Assembly: GCA_000733355.1 (NCBI GenBank)
Contig: JNVV01000006.1
Span: forward strand, 416,556-480,555
Reading direction: 5' to 3'
DNA from: Falciphora oryzae
Lineage: Eukaryota > Ascomycota > Sordariomycetes > Magnaporthales > Magnaporthaceae
DNA: 64,000 nucleotides
Shown: positions 44,830 to 57,311 of the stretch, piece by piece
How the letters are laid out: each line of letters opens with the position of its first letter
How positions within the stretch are numbered: position 1 is the stretch's first letter
Position numbers and translations under genes: made by a program
The notes under the pieces: generated by a model
The model's database searches: none
Seen by the model: the letters and a program-made list of their open reading frames with translations, nothing else
What the model was told of the DNA's origin: nothing

Positions 44830-45970
44830 ATGTCAGCAGTCGATAACCGTGCCACGGAGCCTGCTGGCTACAAGTCGAGCAACACCTACATTGGGCTCAA
44901 TAACTCCAGACTAGCTCGCAAGCTGGCAGAGCGCAATGTAGAGAACTCGGTTCCATACATCCTTCCCGTCCTCAACTCTCTGCCCGCAGACTTTACCTTG
45001 ATAGATGTTGGTTGCGGGCCATGCAGTATTACCATCGACATTGCTCAAAGGTAAGAGTAGGCGTGCCTATCTGTTCAAGCCGCTTTTGAAGGGGCGAACG
45101 CTGGCGGTTACACTCTCCACACACGCATGCTCACCACGAATCCACCTGTCCGTCGCTTCCAGATATCCGCACGCAACCATCCTAGGCCTAGACTCGCCCG
45201 ATGCCCTTGCCATCGCCAGAGAAAACATCAACGCGGCTGGTGTAACTAACATCACGCTGGCGGCTGGAGACGCTCTTGATCTCCGGGCGGCGGCCGACTC
45301 TGTTCCTGTCGAGAAAGGCAGCGGCAGCGACAGCCCCGGGAAAGACCCGGGCGTGCTTCTCCGCAGCGGCGGCTTTGACGTTGCGCACACGCACCAGGTG
45401 ATGCTTCACGTCCAGGACCCGGCGCGGCTCATGCGCGAGCTGCGTGGCGCCGTCAAGCCACACGGGGGCGTGGTTTGTGTGAGTGTGAAGTGACGATCCT
45501 GCTTGAATAAAGGAAAAACCGTCCACCTCTTGCTAACAAGAACGGAATTCTTGCTCCAGTGCCGCGATGCTGAGCTTGGCAGCATGATCGTGCATCCAGA
45601 TTCACCTGTACTCTCGCGCTTTCTCGGCATAATCCCCGCCATCATGTCCAAACACGGCGCGGACCTGAATGTAGGCCGGAAGCACCTCGAGTTCGCCCTC
45701 AAGGCTGGATTCCAGAGGTCAGACATCGAGGTCAGCGTGGGCCCGATACTAGCTGCGACTCTGGAGGACCGCAGGTCGCTTGCGGAGCTGTTTCTTGGGG
45801 GCAGTTTGGACCAGGCTGACGTCACCGGTACGCATGCCGCCTTCGCACAGACGGGTGTGAAGCCCGATGAGGTACGCGAGCTGGTCAGAGCGTGGCAAGA
45901 GTGGGTGCAAGTCGAGTATGGCTGGTGCTTTATCGCCAACTCGCAAGTTGTATGCAGGAGGAATGACTAG
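44830..45970 (+). CDS. Class I SAM-dependent methyltransferase
   Basis: Three exons (44830-45050, 45163-45478, 45560-45970; both introns GT-AG) give 315 residues. SAM-binding motif I is TLIDVGCGPCSITIDIA (residues 56-72), motif II follows in HATILGLDSP (acidic Asp at strand end), then AGVTNITLAAGDALDL and DVAHTHQVMLHVQDP with GGVVCCRD. This is the UbiE/Coq5-like Rossmann fold. The C-terminal part holds the lid helices (KHLEFALKAGFQRSDIEVSV). Cytosolic. It lies tail-to-tail with the polyketide synthase, 521 bp apart. Because that synthase lacks its own methyltransferase motif, this enzyme could add an O- or C-methyl to the product, but the substrate is unknown. Confidence 0.85.
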
Positions 45971-46491
45971 GGGGTAAATGTCCTTGGTGAAATCTAGTTT
46001 GACCAAGATGTGAAGCGCGGCAATGGTCTATTGATGGTATGGAGTGGATCACACGAGTGTGACTTTGCTGAGCCCCTAAAGTTAGTTGCGCATTCTTACA
46101 GGTTCATCTATTCTCAAGCTCCGTTATTCCATACGTGAAATATCTCTCATATATAGTCCCAGGTCGTGGAAGGGTAATACTGCCTTTTGTAGGTAATCTT
46201 CGCTTATTGGTTATTGAGTTGTGCCCTGGGTTCTCTCTACGGCTGCCAGGAAGGGAGAATGAGAATGAACACGACCCTAACCCTGGATTTGAAGAAAGTC
46301 GACAACTGCCCTCCCTCCCCACCGAGATCACTGTTTGATTGCATCAACCCCAACAGCAATTCCCGCCCACTCATTGTTCGTATGGATTTTTGGGTGTTTT
46401 TTTCTTCGTAGGTACTCTATCAATTGAACCTTGTCTGTTCTGCTCGTCGTCATTTATCAATCATCTTGCATTCTTCCCATCCCAAGATCAT
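45971..46491. other. Convergent 3' region between methyltransferase and PKS
   Basis: 521 bp of untranslated sequence; no gene supported. Confidence 0.5.
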
Positions 46492-49400
46492 TTATTCTTG
46501 GAGAAGCTTCCCAGCGATTAGCTCCGACAGCATCGTTAGTGTCGTAGTGGACGCCAGCATAGTCAGGTATGGAACGTCCACCTTGACCTGCTGGTAGATC
46601 CAGCCGCGGAACTCGGCGGCCAGCATGCTGTCGACGCCGACGTCGCTCAGCGGACGCGCCAGGTCCAGCCGGTCTCGCGGCACCAGCACTAGGTTTGAGA
46701 ACTTGTCCGCGATTAGGTCCAGCGCTTCCTTGGCTACGGCAGACGACGACCCGCCGCTCACCGCCTGCGCCAGGCCCGCCGGCAGGCCACCGGAGCCGCC
46801 GCCACCCGAAGAAGGACCGCCTGAGGACTTGTCGTCGGCGGCGAGGGCGGCAGCCAGAAGGCCCGCGCGGGGGTCGCCCATTACGGGGCTCGACACGTTG
46901 AAGCCTTGGGCGCGCAGCTCGCGCACGCCGATGGGCTCGAGGCCCGTGAGGGTGTGGGCGAGGGCCTGGTCGCCGCCCCAGCTGCTGCCGGGCGCGTCCT
47001 TAGCCATGGATGTCGAGAGGGAAATGTCGATGATGTGCAGCATCTCGTCCTCGCTGATGGCCTGGATGCCCTTGCGCAGCAGCATGGCCTCGATTTCGGG
47101 ATTTTCGTGCAAGTACCCAACCTCCGAGATCATGCCGAGGCCCACAGAGGTGGCCGGCAGGCCCAGGCTGCGGCGGTAGCGCGCAAATACGTCGAGGAAG
47201 TAGTTGGCCGCGCAGTAGTTACTCTCGGTCGCCGTGCCGACGCTGCCCGAGACGGATGATGTCATAAGGAAGAAGTCGAGGTCGGCGTCGCGCCCGCCAG
47301 CTGCCAGAGCCTCGTGCAGGTTACGTGACCCACGCACCTTGGGCTCCAAGCCCTTGTGCCAGTAGCCCGCCGGCATGGTCGTGAATAAAGCCTCGTCGAG
47401 GCCCATGGCCGCTTGGATCACGCCGCCGAGGGGCGCCACCGCGACCGATGCTGCGACTGCGCGCTCCACGTCGTCGGCGCTGACCACATCGCCGCGCACC
47501 ACCGTAACTGCAGCGCCCGAGAGCTCCAGGTCTTGCACCAGCTGCCGCGCCGGCTTCCGGTCCGTGCCGCTGCGGCCCAAGAAGACGAACTTGCGCGCAC
47601 CGCGCGAGAACATCCACCGCGACATGCTCCGCCCCAGCCCGCCGAGGCAGCCGACCAGGAGGTAGCTCTTATTGGGGCTGAAAACGCAGTGGTAGCTCGG
47701 CGGCGCCACATGCACCAGCGAGCCCTCGTCCTCAAGAGAGACCGAGATCGCGCCCCGCGGAGGAGGGAAGCTATTCCTGGCCCCGCCGAAGGTGGTGGTG
47801 CCGCCGACGGCGCGGAACGCCTCCGCCAGATCTGCGATGTCGAAGACGCGAGGGTGGCTGCCTAGCACGCCCGTAAGTTTGCCCTGGCGCCACAGTGACA
47901 GGACGTCGTCTAGCAACAGGCTGCCTCGTGTCATGGACGGCGACGAGGACGATGCCATAAACAGACTGCTCACATCAAACGTCGACATGGCCACGTTTTT
48001 GCGGAGGACGGCCGGGTCCGTGGCCACGAGCTCGCCTAGTACCGCGCCGCGGCCGACGTGGACGATGCGCGCGTCGTCGGCGCACGCGGCCGCAACGCTG
48101 CCTAGGGGCCAGCGGTCCCCGCAAAAGTTGACAATCACCTGTAACGGGCCGTGGCTGAGCACCGCCGCGCTGGCGTCGTGGTCACCACCGACCTGGGCAA
48201 GCAAGACCTGCTCCTCGGGCAGGTCGAGGTCGCGCGCGACCAGCCGGCGCTGCTCCTCGTTGATGTCATCGGCGTCGTCGACGACGGCGAGGGCGACAAC
48301 CCGGGCACCCAGGGCGCGAGCGATGCGCGCAGCAGCGGGAGCGGATCTATCGCGGCCGTGGGCGTCGCCGTCGCGGTAGCAAACAAGTGCAGTTTCTCCT
48401 GGCTGGAGGCGGGCGCGGTCGCGCAGCGCATGCAAGGCGGTAGATGCGGGCAGTGGGATGCTGGCCATGGTGGCCAAGTCCTCGCCGTTGGTGAGGCGGC
48501 GGCAGGACGATGCGGGGACGCGCTCCAGGGTGGCGCAGCGGCCGGGCGCCATGACCAGGACCACGTTGCCCGAGGCCAGGCCCGAGACGGCGGATCCGGT
48601 GCGCACCACTTTGCCAGCATACTGCGAGGTCACGGCGTGGGGCTGCGTATCGCCATCGCCGTCCGACGTTTCGCCCGTCATGGCGCGGAGGTCTCGGGCG
48701 TGCAGACCCACCGCCAAGACCCTGACTTCGACATCCTCCTCTCCCAGGCCGCCGTTGTCGTCGCCGTCGCTTATTTGGTTGAAATCTTTCGTGAAGACGG
48801 GCGGGGCCGACATGTTGGTCGCCACCGGCCCGTCAAGGCTCATGTGGAAGGGATGGGCCTCGCCGAGGGTCATTTCGAGCGTCTCGGCGGCGTTGGGCTG
48901 CCTCTGCCGGAAGGTCGAGTTCATGGAGCCGTCGGGCACGAACCGGCTGACCTGCAGAGGGCCACCGTGACTGCCCTGCACGAACTCAAAATCGGGTTCC
49001 TCATCGTTCAGTGCCTGTTTCACAACGCCAACCACCTGCCGTGCCGTCGTCTCAGAAACGACAGAGGCGGCGTCTACGCCGACAACGAAGAAACGCAAGG
49101 ACGGCTGCTCAAACATGAGGGCGCGCGACAAGCCGAAAGCCACGGCGTGTTCGGGCCGCGTGCCGTCAGCCAGGCCGCCGCCCGTAACCCAGATCAGGTT
49201 CGTGCAGTTGTCCGTGAGGACCTTGATCTGGGAAAAGTCGCTTTCTTTGACGTCGGCAAGCAGTGCATCCTCGAGCTCCGCGGTGGCGATGACTGCCGAG
49301 TGGGCGGCGGCCAGCTCCGGCGTGACCTTGTCGAGCGTGATGCGCTTGGCAGGCTTCCCCGTCAGCTCGGCGACGCGGAGAGCGAGCTCGCTGTTTAGCG

Positions 49401-52400
49401 TGTGTTCAGTGTTTCTCTCCACGATGAGCACCTGCTGGCTTGCAATCTCCTTGTCGGACGAGAGGCGCCGAGCCAGAACAGTTTCTAATCGGCCATCGCC
49501 GCCCTGCGCTTCCAGGGTTGTGAATCCCAGAGACGACAGCTTGGCCGAGACGGCGCCGCTGGATGGTGGGCCGCTCCAGATGAGCGTACCCTTGTCCTCG
49601 ACAAGGGCTGAAAGTGCGCCCAAGTCTGCAGCAGCAGAGGTATTCACCGATGTGCCCAAAACGACCAGCACACCGAAGGTGGTCGGGACAGTGGCGTTGG
49701 CCGTCGAGTCTGCTTCGGCAGACAAGTCTTCGAGCTTCACGGCCTCATACTCATCGGTGCGCCGCTGCCATAGTGACAGGCAACGCTGAAAGGCGGTGCC
49801 GACACCCAGGAGCTCGCGCAGGTGCTCCACGGCCGTCGCGGACTCGGCGGTATTCTCATCTGGCGACGAAGGGCTGGCCAGGAGAACATGGAGCGTCGGC
49901 CGCTTATGCGCCACAAGATCGAGCACGCCACCGGCAAGTTTAGCCGCCCCCAGCAGCCCGCCGACCACTACCTCACCAGAGTGGCCATTCGTGATGTTTT
50001 GGAGGTGCGCCAGGTGCGCCAGGTGCGTCCTCAAGGCCGCAGCGCCGTTGCCAAAGTCGGCGAGTCTGTCCACGTCGGGCTTCCACGCCACGTGTAGCAT
50101 GGGATGGCGCTCGTGCTCGTCCGCCCCTTTGCCGGCCGCACCGCTCTGGTACGGGACCATGCGACAGCCCGTGATCTGGAGCGTGATCTCATCGCCCTCG
50201 TACATTTGTGAATCGACGCGGATAGCGCCGAGACCCGCACCCGTGCACACGGTGCGGATGCTGCCGTTGGCGGCGCTGCCTGTGGCCGCATCAGAGAAGG
50301 CCGGAGACGAAGAGGGCGACTGCGGCAGGCGCAGCTCCATATCCTCGATGTAGACGGGGACCTTTGCGGTGAAGTCACGCACCACGCCGCGGGTGCAGGC
50401 AATGGGGCCGGATTGGAAGAGCGCGTCGATGGCGATAGGGTGCAGCGCGTAGGCCGACTCGCCGGCAAGGCCTGGTGCGAGCGCCGTCTGCGCCAACAAG
50501 TGCATCTGCTCGCGGCGGCGGTGCGTCTCGATCTTGATGAGCGACTGTAGAGGGCCGCTGAAGTTGAGCCCCTCCTGGACGAATTTCTTGTACCACGTGC
50601 GCGGAGCGCTATGCTCCATAGCATCGACATCGACCAGCAGCGGTGCTGGTGTTTGGGCATTGGAGGTGCTTCCTGTCGCCTCGCCTTCCACGATCTTCAC
50701 CAGGCCCTGGGCGTGCCGGGTGGGCTCGCCGGCGGCAAAGGAGCTGATGATGAATCTGTGCCAGCCGAACCCCGTGGCCGACGACGACCCCTTACTGTTG
50801 CCGCGCGCCGCCAGCGGGGTCGCGGGCTGCAGCGTGGTGAAGACCTCGATGCCCGTCTGCTTGTCGTCGGGTACCATGAGTGCCTTCTCTACATGTATGT
50901 GACGGAGCCCAAACTTGAGACGCCGCGACACCTCGCCGCTGCAACGACGCTGCTCCTCCTCCTCCAGGTTGAGGCCCGCGGCCTGGCAGACGGCTTCGAT
51001 GGCCATAGCCAGGTATCCGGCGGCGGGCAGCACCGTGGTGGTGTCGAGCTTGTGGCCCGTGAGCCAGGAGACATCGGCGGCGCGCAGCACGTTGCGCCAC
51101 TGAGGCGTGATGCCGTCGCCGCCCGGGGCGCGCGAGCCCAGCAGGTCGTGGCGCCGGTGGGTGCGGTTGCGCCACTCGACGCTGACGCGCGGCTCGTTGA
51201 AGCCTGCGGTGCCGTCGTAATCCCACTCATGTTTGGGCAAGTCCGTCAACACCTTGCCCTGGGCTGCGCCGGGCGCCAGCGGCCTGGGCTTGGGCGGGTA
51301 GCGCGAGAACAGGTTGACGGCGTCAAAGTTCAGGGAGTGGCCGTGCAGGAACAGCTCGCCAGCCAGGCTGAGCATGGTGGTGGTGGAGTTCTTGCCACGC
51401 AGCAGGGCTGAGCTGTAGTGCGCCTTGGAAGCGTCTACGTCTAGCTTTGTGCGCGTCTGCTTGATGGGCATCTCGAGGGCCGAGTGCGGGCCGACCTCGA
51501 TCAGGTGCAGCGGCCTTCCCAGCGAGAGGAGTTGCTCGACGACCTGCGCAAACAATACTGGGGACTCGAGGTTGGCGCGCCAGTACGGCGGCCCAGCGGT
51601 GGGCATATTGTCGCCGACAATCTCGTTGGTTACCGACGAGATCCACTGCACCGAAGTGTCCGCCTGTGCGGCGACGTTCTTGTCTGCCGGGTCGTCGTCC
51701 TGGTCGCTCTGAACCGCGGGCGAGGCGAGCGCGTCGGTTACAAGAGCCTCGTAAAATCCGCCTATGGCAGCCATGTGGTGCGAATGGTATGCTTTGCCAT
51801 CCGTTTTGAGCAGGCGGGCGAACACTCTTCGGGCGTCTAGCCTGGCCTTGAGTGTCTCGATGGCGTCGGTGTCGCCGCTGATGGTAACGCTCTCGGGCGA
51901 GTTGACGCAGGCAACGCGGATCTTGCCCGCGAGCCCCAGCGACGAGATTTCGTCGTCGGCCTCGTCCTGCGACAGGCCTCCCGCCATCATGGCACCGACC
52001 ATGGTGCTGCGTTCTACGGCGAAGCCACGGTAATAAGCGACAATGATGGCTTGTCTGGCTGTAAGGCGTCCTGCCGCACAGGCTGCCGCGATCTCGCCTG
52101 ACGAATGGCCAATAACGAACTCGGGCTTGATCCCCCAGTCACGCAGCAGTCGGAGCAGGGCTAGCTGCACGGCCGTGCAGACGGGCTGGCTGCGCGAGGC
52201 CTGGTTGATGGTGCTGGTCTCGGGCGGCTCCAGCAGCGCGCCGCGGAGCGTCCAGGTTGGCGCGTGCGGCAGCAGCTGCAATGTCGAGTCGAGCATCTGG
52301 ATGGTGCGCCGGAAGCTGGGGAACTCGTCCATCAGCTCGCGGCCCATGCCGGCCCACTGCGCACCCTGGCCCGTGAAGACGAAGGCGAGTGGGTGCTTGG

Positions 52401-54240
52401 CGTAGGCCCGCCCGGCGACCCGCGTGCGCAGCTTGTCTGCGTCCGCGACGACGTCTCGCGCGAGCGAGTCTGGCGCGGCGATCCAGAAGCCCCGCGATGG
52501 CAGGTGCGAACGCCGTACGCCCAGCGTGTAGGCAAGGTCCGTCGCCTCGAGCCCGCCGCCTGCCTTGGCAACAACGTAGCTGGCGACGTCGGCGGCCTTC
52601 TGCTGGAGCGAGGATGCGCCGTTTGACGAGACGGGCAGCAGCAGGGCCGTCCTCGTGGCCCCGGTGACCAGTCGAGCGGCGCCACGCTCACGATAGCCGC
52701 GGGGAAGGTGCGTGTCGGGAGATTCGAGGATGCAGTGGGCGTTGGCGCCGCCGTAGCCGAACGAGTTGACTCCGGCGCGGCGCAGAATCCTCGTCTGTCC
52801 TGGCCTCTTGTTGGTGTCTGGCCAGTCGGTGTTCTCGGTGACGATGCGCATGTTCCACTCGTCGAGCTTGAGCTTGGGGTTGAGGGAGTTGATGCCGATG
52901 GTGGGCGGGATCCGGCCGTTCTCCAGGGCCATGGCGACCTTGAGAAGACTTGAAATGCCGCTGGCAGCCTCACTATGGCCAAGGTTTGTTTTGATAGACC
53001 CGATTAGCAGCGGCGATCCAGGCGGCCGCCGGAAGACGCGCGAAAGCGCCTCGACCTCGATGGGGTCGCCAACGGCGGTGCCTGTGCCGTGGCACTCGAC
53101 ATAATCCGTGTCTCCGTAGCCGAGGCCGGCCAGCGCATACGCCTTGCGGATAACAGCCTCCTGGCCGTCGGCGCTGGGCAGGGTGATGCCGTTGGTCTTG
53201 CCGTTGCTGTTGACGGCGCTGCTCCGGATGACGCTCCGGACCGGGTCGCCGTCGCGGATGGCGTCGCTGAGCCGCTTGACCAGCAGCACGCCGATGCCGT
53301 CGGCGCGGCCGTAGCCGTCGGCCGACGCGTCAAAGGTGTGGCAGGTGGACGTCCCGGACAGCACGCCGGCCTTCATGGTGGCCAGCTGCTGCTCGGGCGA
53401 CTGGATCAGGTTGGCGCCCGCCACGACAGCCGAGTCGCACTCCCCTTGCCAGAGGGCCGAGCAGGCGGCGTGGAGGCAGTAGAGCGAGGAGGAGCAGGCC
53501 GTGTCGATGACAAAGCTGGGGCCCTTGAGGTTGAACACGTGGCTGATACGGTTGGCAAGGATGGTGGTGCCCGAGCCCGTCGCTGTGTAGCGGTGCGTGT
53601 ACTCGGGGTCCTTGAGCTGCATCGTAATGAAATCGGTGACAAAATTACCGACGTAGCAGCCGACATTTGCGCCCGAGACGGCGTCGAGCGACAGCCCGGC
53701 CGCCTCGAAGGCCTCAAAGGTCACCTCGAGCAGCTTCCGCTGCTGAGGGTCCATGTACATGGCCTCGAGGTTGTTGATGCCAAACATGGAGTTGTCAAAG
53801 CCCCGCACGCTCTCCTGGATGAAGTAGCCCCCGGAGGTGTTCATGCTGCCGGGGCGGTCGCCGTTGGGGTGGTAGAAGGCGTCTATGTTGTACCGGTCGC
53901 GGGGCAGCCGTCCCTGCGCCGACTTGCCAGCCTCGAGGAGGTCCCACAGCTTGGACGGTGTCGAGGCGCCACCGGGGAGACGGCAGCCTTGTAGGGCGTG
54001 TGAACGTCAGCGAAGATGTCTTTTTTTTTTCCCCCGAAAAAGGAGGTAGGTGCTCGATAGCATACCCATGCCGATGATAGCAATAGGCTCTGGGCCCTGC
54101 GGCACCGGGCTAGGCAGCTCTGGGCCGTCCGTGTCGGACGTCATGGCTGTATCGATGCCGCTAGAGTCCCGACTTGAGCTCGATGGCGGCCCGTAGGTGC
54201 CCGAGCCCGCATTCTCGGGTTCGCCAAGAAAAGGGGCCAT
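46492..54240 (-). CDS. Highly reducing polyketide synthase (KS-AT-DH-ER0-KR-ACP)
   Basis: Two exons (54240-54066 and 53987-46492; 78 bp intron splitting the KS motif GMG|CRLPGG) give 2556 residues. It builds a reduced polyketide from malonyl-CoA on one reused module. KS: DTACSSS with Cys223, His358 (CHGTGT), His396 (NLGHSE). AT: GHSSGE with Ser687. DH: hot-dog His1037 in GHKLDTTTVLP, where the usual Gly after His-x3 is Thr; Asp1246 in HPIAIDALFQ. About 1360-1800 is linker with no SAM motif, so no active C-methyltransferase. ER (about 1809-2130) lacks the NADPH loop (GDAHGRDRS in its place) and is probably inactive. KR: CLGGLGRS (2174-2179), Tyr2316. ACP: DSM with Ser2512. There is no thioesterase or release domain, so release needs a partner. 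Confidence 0.93.
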
Positions 54241-55883
54241 AGTCGCGACACAATGCGAGTGCTCGGTGTGATGAAAGAAGGTGATATTATATGGCCGGGG
54301 CGTCAAGTAGGGTCAAACAATCATAAACACCACCTTCTCCCGAGGGTACGTGTATTGCCTAAAAGGTAGGGTGGCCTGTATGTGACCACAGTGAGAACTT
54401 GTGGAAGATATGAGAGCGATGATGTGGATTTTGTAAGTCTGAGCTCTCCTCTCTCATGCCGCTGCTCACTAATTGCAGTCCGACAAGAGAGAATGAGATG
54501 CAGCTGGTCTTTTATTCACCCCCTACATGCCTTCTCATGTTGCAACCACAGTTACCCTTCCCTCAACAACCTGACAAGAATTCAAACAGCGAACCAGGGA
54601 CTGGGCCCCTTCACGATAGGAACCCAGAGAAATCAGCCGTCACGGAACTTCCATGATTCTGACTGTGCTGAGTTCCCCCCACATTCCCACCCGCTTCCCC
54701 AGAATTGCCACTGTCGCAAACCCGGGCTTCCTTGCTGTAGCTGGGCTTGGAACCTTGGAGCCTTGTCGTATCTCAGCCAATGACTGTTGGCTGTCGCCAG
54801 GTTTCATACACGGCTCCTTCCCACTTGGTTCTTCCATAATTTCTTCACCATGTATAGTATAAGTGGCCAATAGGAGCTGGCCGATAGTGGCGGAGACCGG
54901 TGAGTCGGACATATCAAAGATCTAAACGCTGGGGTAATTATGAGTGGTTAATTATCACGAATCCCACCTTGTATCACGCCATCTAGAGCCAAGTATTACA
55001 GCCCCAAGGATAGTGAGGCAAGGACAACGAGATAGTTGGATGTACTGAAGTAGTACATAGATGGCGGGGAGAAAGATGTGTCCGTAAGCGGTAGCTTGTT
55101 ATGGACACATGCAGCACTCCTTTTCACACGCGTCGTGATAACGGGTCCTGATAATGCGGTCAGAGTACCCTTGAGCCTTCACGCTGCCGAGGTTGGCCTG
55201 AAACCAAAACAAGGAATCCGTCAAGGTCCCATGCATATAAGCTGCCGACGCTTGTCAGAGGCTTGGGCCCGGCGGGCCGATCAGCGGGAGAGGGGGTAAA
55301 CCGGCGGTGAGGGGTGCGGGAGGAGCAGCGGGGGGAGGAAAAAGCGAGCGGGAGGAGTAGCCGACGAAGCTGACCCCAAGGGGTTGAGCGGAGGCTGGCT
55401 GATTTCGCAAGCGCTCCGGAGGGTGGCGTCTTTTTCATCGGCCCGTTGCTTATCAGCTAGCCGTGGAGCAAGTACACCGTCGCATTCCCGACGGTGATGC
55501 GATGGTGAGTTGGCTAAGTCCTTTGTGCCACTGTTCTGTCACAGGCCGGAGCGTCCATCTGTCCGCTCGGTTTGCTGCCCGGGGGAGGGGGTTTTGACCT
55601 CGCTCTGCTCTCTCGGATTGAGGGCATCTCAGCTCCGAGATTCATGCTGTGAGGCAGACTTTATGAGAAATAAGCGGTAAAAGTCTATGTATCTCCATCG
55701 GAGCGGCACTTGTTTGTGTAAATCTCGGGACGTTTTCCATCTCGAACCGGTTTTCAGGTATTCTGTCCTAGCTGCAGAGCTTGTCCCTGATTTTATTGAT
55801 ACCAGGCAACAAACTAGCCCACACCCTAAAAATCCCCCTTAACTATGATGACTACGTAGCTGCCTAGTTTAATATGGAACTAA
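54241..55883. other. PKS upstream region
   Basis: 1.6 kb between the PKS start and the first cupin, both on the minus strand. A TATA-like TATAATA (minus strand, about 54285-54292) lies close before the PKS ATG. Short open frames such as 54640-54912 have no support. Confidence 0.45.
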
Positions 55884-56486
55884 TCAGGCCGCCTTGTTGT
55901 TTCCCTCGCCCTCCTTGTAAACGTTGTACTCCTTCATCAAGTGGCCCATCTCAAACTCGAGCGTCTTGCCGTTGACCACGACGGGCTCGACGTCGAGCAG
56001 TACGTAGAGCATACGAGCAGGCTTGTCGGGCGACGTGTTGCGCCAGCGGTGCATGGCGGCGCGGTTGATGGACACGTCCCCCGGGCGCATGATGCGGCGC
56101 TCGCCCGTGGCCGGGTCGCCGAGCGTCAGCTCGACCTCGCCCTCGCACACGGTGCCGATGCCGAGGCAGATGGCGCGGTGCATGTTGGACTCGCTCCCCG
56201 GCGCGAAATCGATGATGCGCACCAGGGCGCCGTTGGGCACGTGCAGTGGCGGCCTGTTGGCGGCCGCGTAGGCCAGGTCCTCGTCGCCGTTGACCTGGAC
56301 CGGGTTGGACGGGCAGCTGTAGATGATGTTTTGGGCCGCCAGGCCGTCGAGCATCACGGCGTGGTGGTCGCCGTGGTCGGCCCGCACAAAGACAGAGTTG
56401 CCCGCGGCGTCGTGGCCCGTGACGAAGCGGTGAGGCTTGCGCAGGCCCTGGGCGGGGAATTCTGTGATGGGCCCTGAGGTTGCCAT
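55884..56486 (-). CDS. Cupin-domain protein, first of a pair
   Basis: Intronless, 200 residues. A block FVRADHGDHHAVMLDGLAAQ near residue 33 is shared, in slightly different form, with the cupin at 63039 and suggests a metal site. The cupin barrel follows: DFAPGSESNMHRA, GTVCEGEVELTLGD and RPGDVSINRAAMHRWRNTSP, the last matching cupin motif 2. Motif 1 has only one of the usual two histidines and reads HRAICLGIG where its paralogue has HRGMTIDYG, so metal binding or activity may differ. Small cupins of this family occur in fungal hrPKS clusters of the alkyl-salicylaldehyde type, where they assist ring formation or aromatisation. It is divergent from the FAD oxidase across 825 bp, so the two may share control. 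Confidence 0.8.
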   Translation of the reverse strand: MATSGPITEFPAQGLRKPHRFVTGHDAAGNSVFVRADHGDHHAVMLDGLAAQNIIYSCPSNPVQVNGDEDLAYAAANRPPLHVPNGALVRIIDFAPGSESNMHRAICLGIGTVCEGEVELTLGDPATGERRIMRPGDVSINRAAMHRWRNTSPDKPARMLYVLLDVEPVVVNGKTLEFEMGHLMKEYNVYKEGEGNNKAA

Positions 56487-57311
56487 GCTGGCGTCTTCTT
56501 GTGCGTGCGCTTATGTCTCGCGGAAATGGGGTGGGTGAGATGAGGCCCGGGAAGGAGGGAGAAGAGGGGGAAAGAGAGAGAGAGAGAGTTGGAACAGCTC
56601 AGGATTCCGGGTGTTAGTGACAGCCCATGGACACGGCAAAGCAGATAGCTGGGTAAGTATTTGAGCTTGAGGATTCAGTAATTTGTTGATCGTCTCCTCT
56701 TTGAGGCTATTTACTCTCCTCTCGCGCGCACGCGTTTTGTTGATGTCACCGAGTACTGCGACATGATGACACAGAGGTGTTAGACGGGTGAAAGACACCC
56801 GAGAGTATTACACTAGTAGCCGCATTCGGACCCGGCTGCAGCCCCCCCATTCGTCTAGATCAATCGTGTCGGTTAGTTCCTCGCACTCTTGAAAGTGCCG
56901 CGGCCGAGAGCGGCATGCGTGTAAGCCCCAGATACCACGGAAACTGTAGCCGCTACCGCGGTTGGATGCGTGTCGGCGGCGCATCGACATGGGGTGGGCA
57001 TTACGAACCGAGAAGCCCACGCCCCTCCATCTTGGAGGGTTGCAAGGCAGGAAGGCCGCTTGCATATGCGGTCATGGGCAACGACGCCAACTATCCGCGG
57101 CCCGACGTATAGCTGACAACGGTGAACGATAGGGCCTCGCTTCTTGGAGTGTTTTTTTCTTGCGACAAACGTCCAGCTTTCGGAATGCCCAATCTTACCG
57201 ACAGCCCGACACGGCCCTTCATCTCTTTCGTCGCAGCAATCACCCAGAATCTTACCACAAGAACGGCCCCAACAAGCTTGACGAAGCAAGACAGTCACTA
57301 GGCACGCAGAG
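56487..57311. promoter_or_regulatory. Divergent promoter region of cupin 1 and the FAD oxidase
   Basis: 825 bp between oppositely oriented starts. Holds an AG microsatellite (about 56573-56588). No zinc-cluster operator was confidently identified. Confidence 0.5.

Noticed and set aside
48151..49398. 415-codon plus-strand frame
   Set aside because: Antisense to the PKS and lacks any domain; it arises from GC-rich third positions of the real gene.
50000..50100. C-methyltransferase domain in the PKS
   Set aside because: The stretch between DH and ER shows no Gly-x-Gly-type SAM-binding motif; it reads as linker and structural sequence.
53089..53994. 301-codon plus-strand frame
   Set aside because: Antisense to the KS domain, with Gly/Ala/Val/Arg-rich shadow composition.
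54640..54912. 90-codon minus-strand frame in the PKS upstream region
   Set aside because: No conserved motif, and it overlaps a plus-strand frame of similar size.
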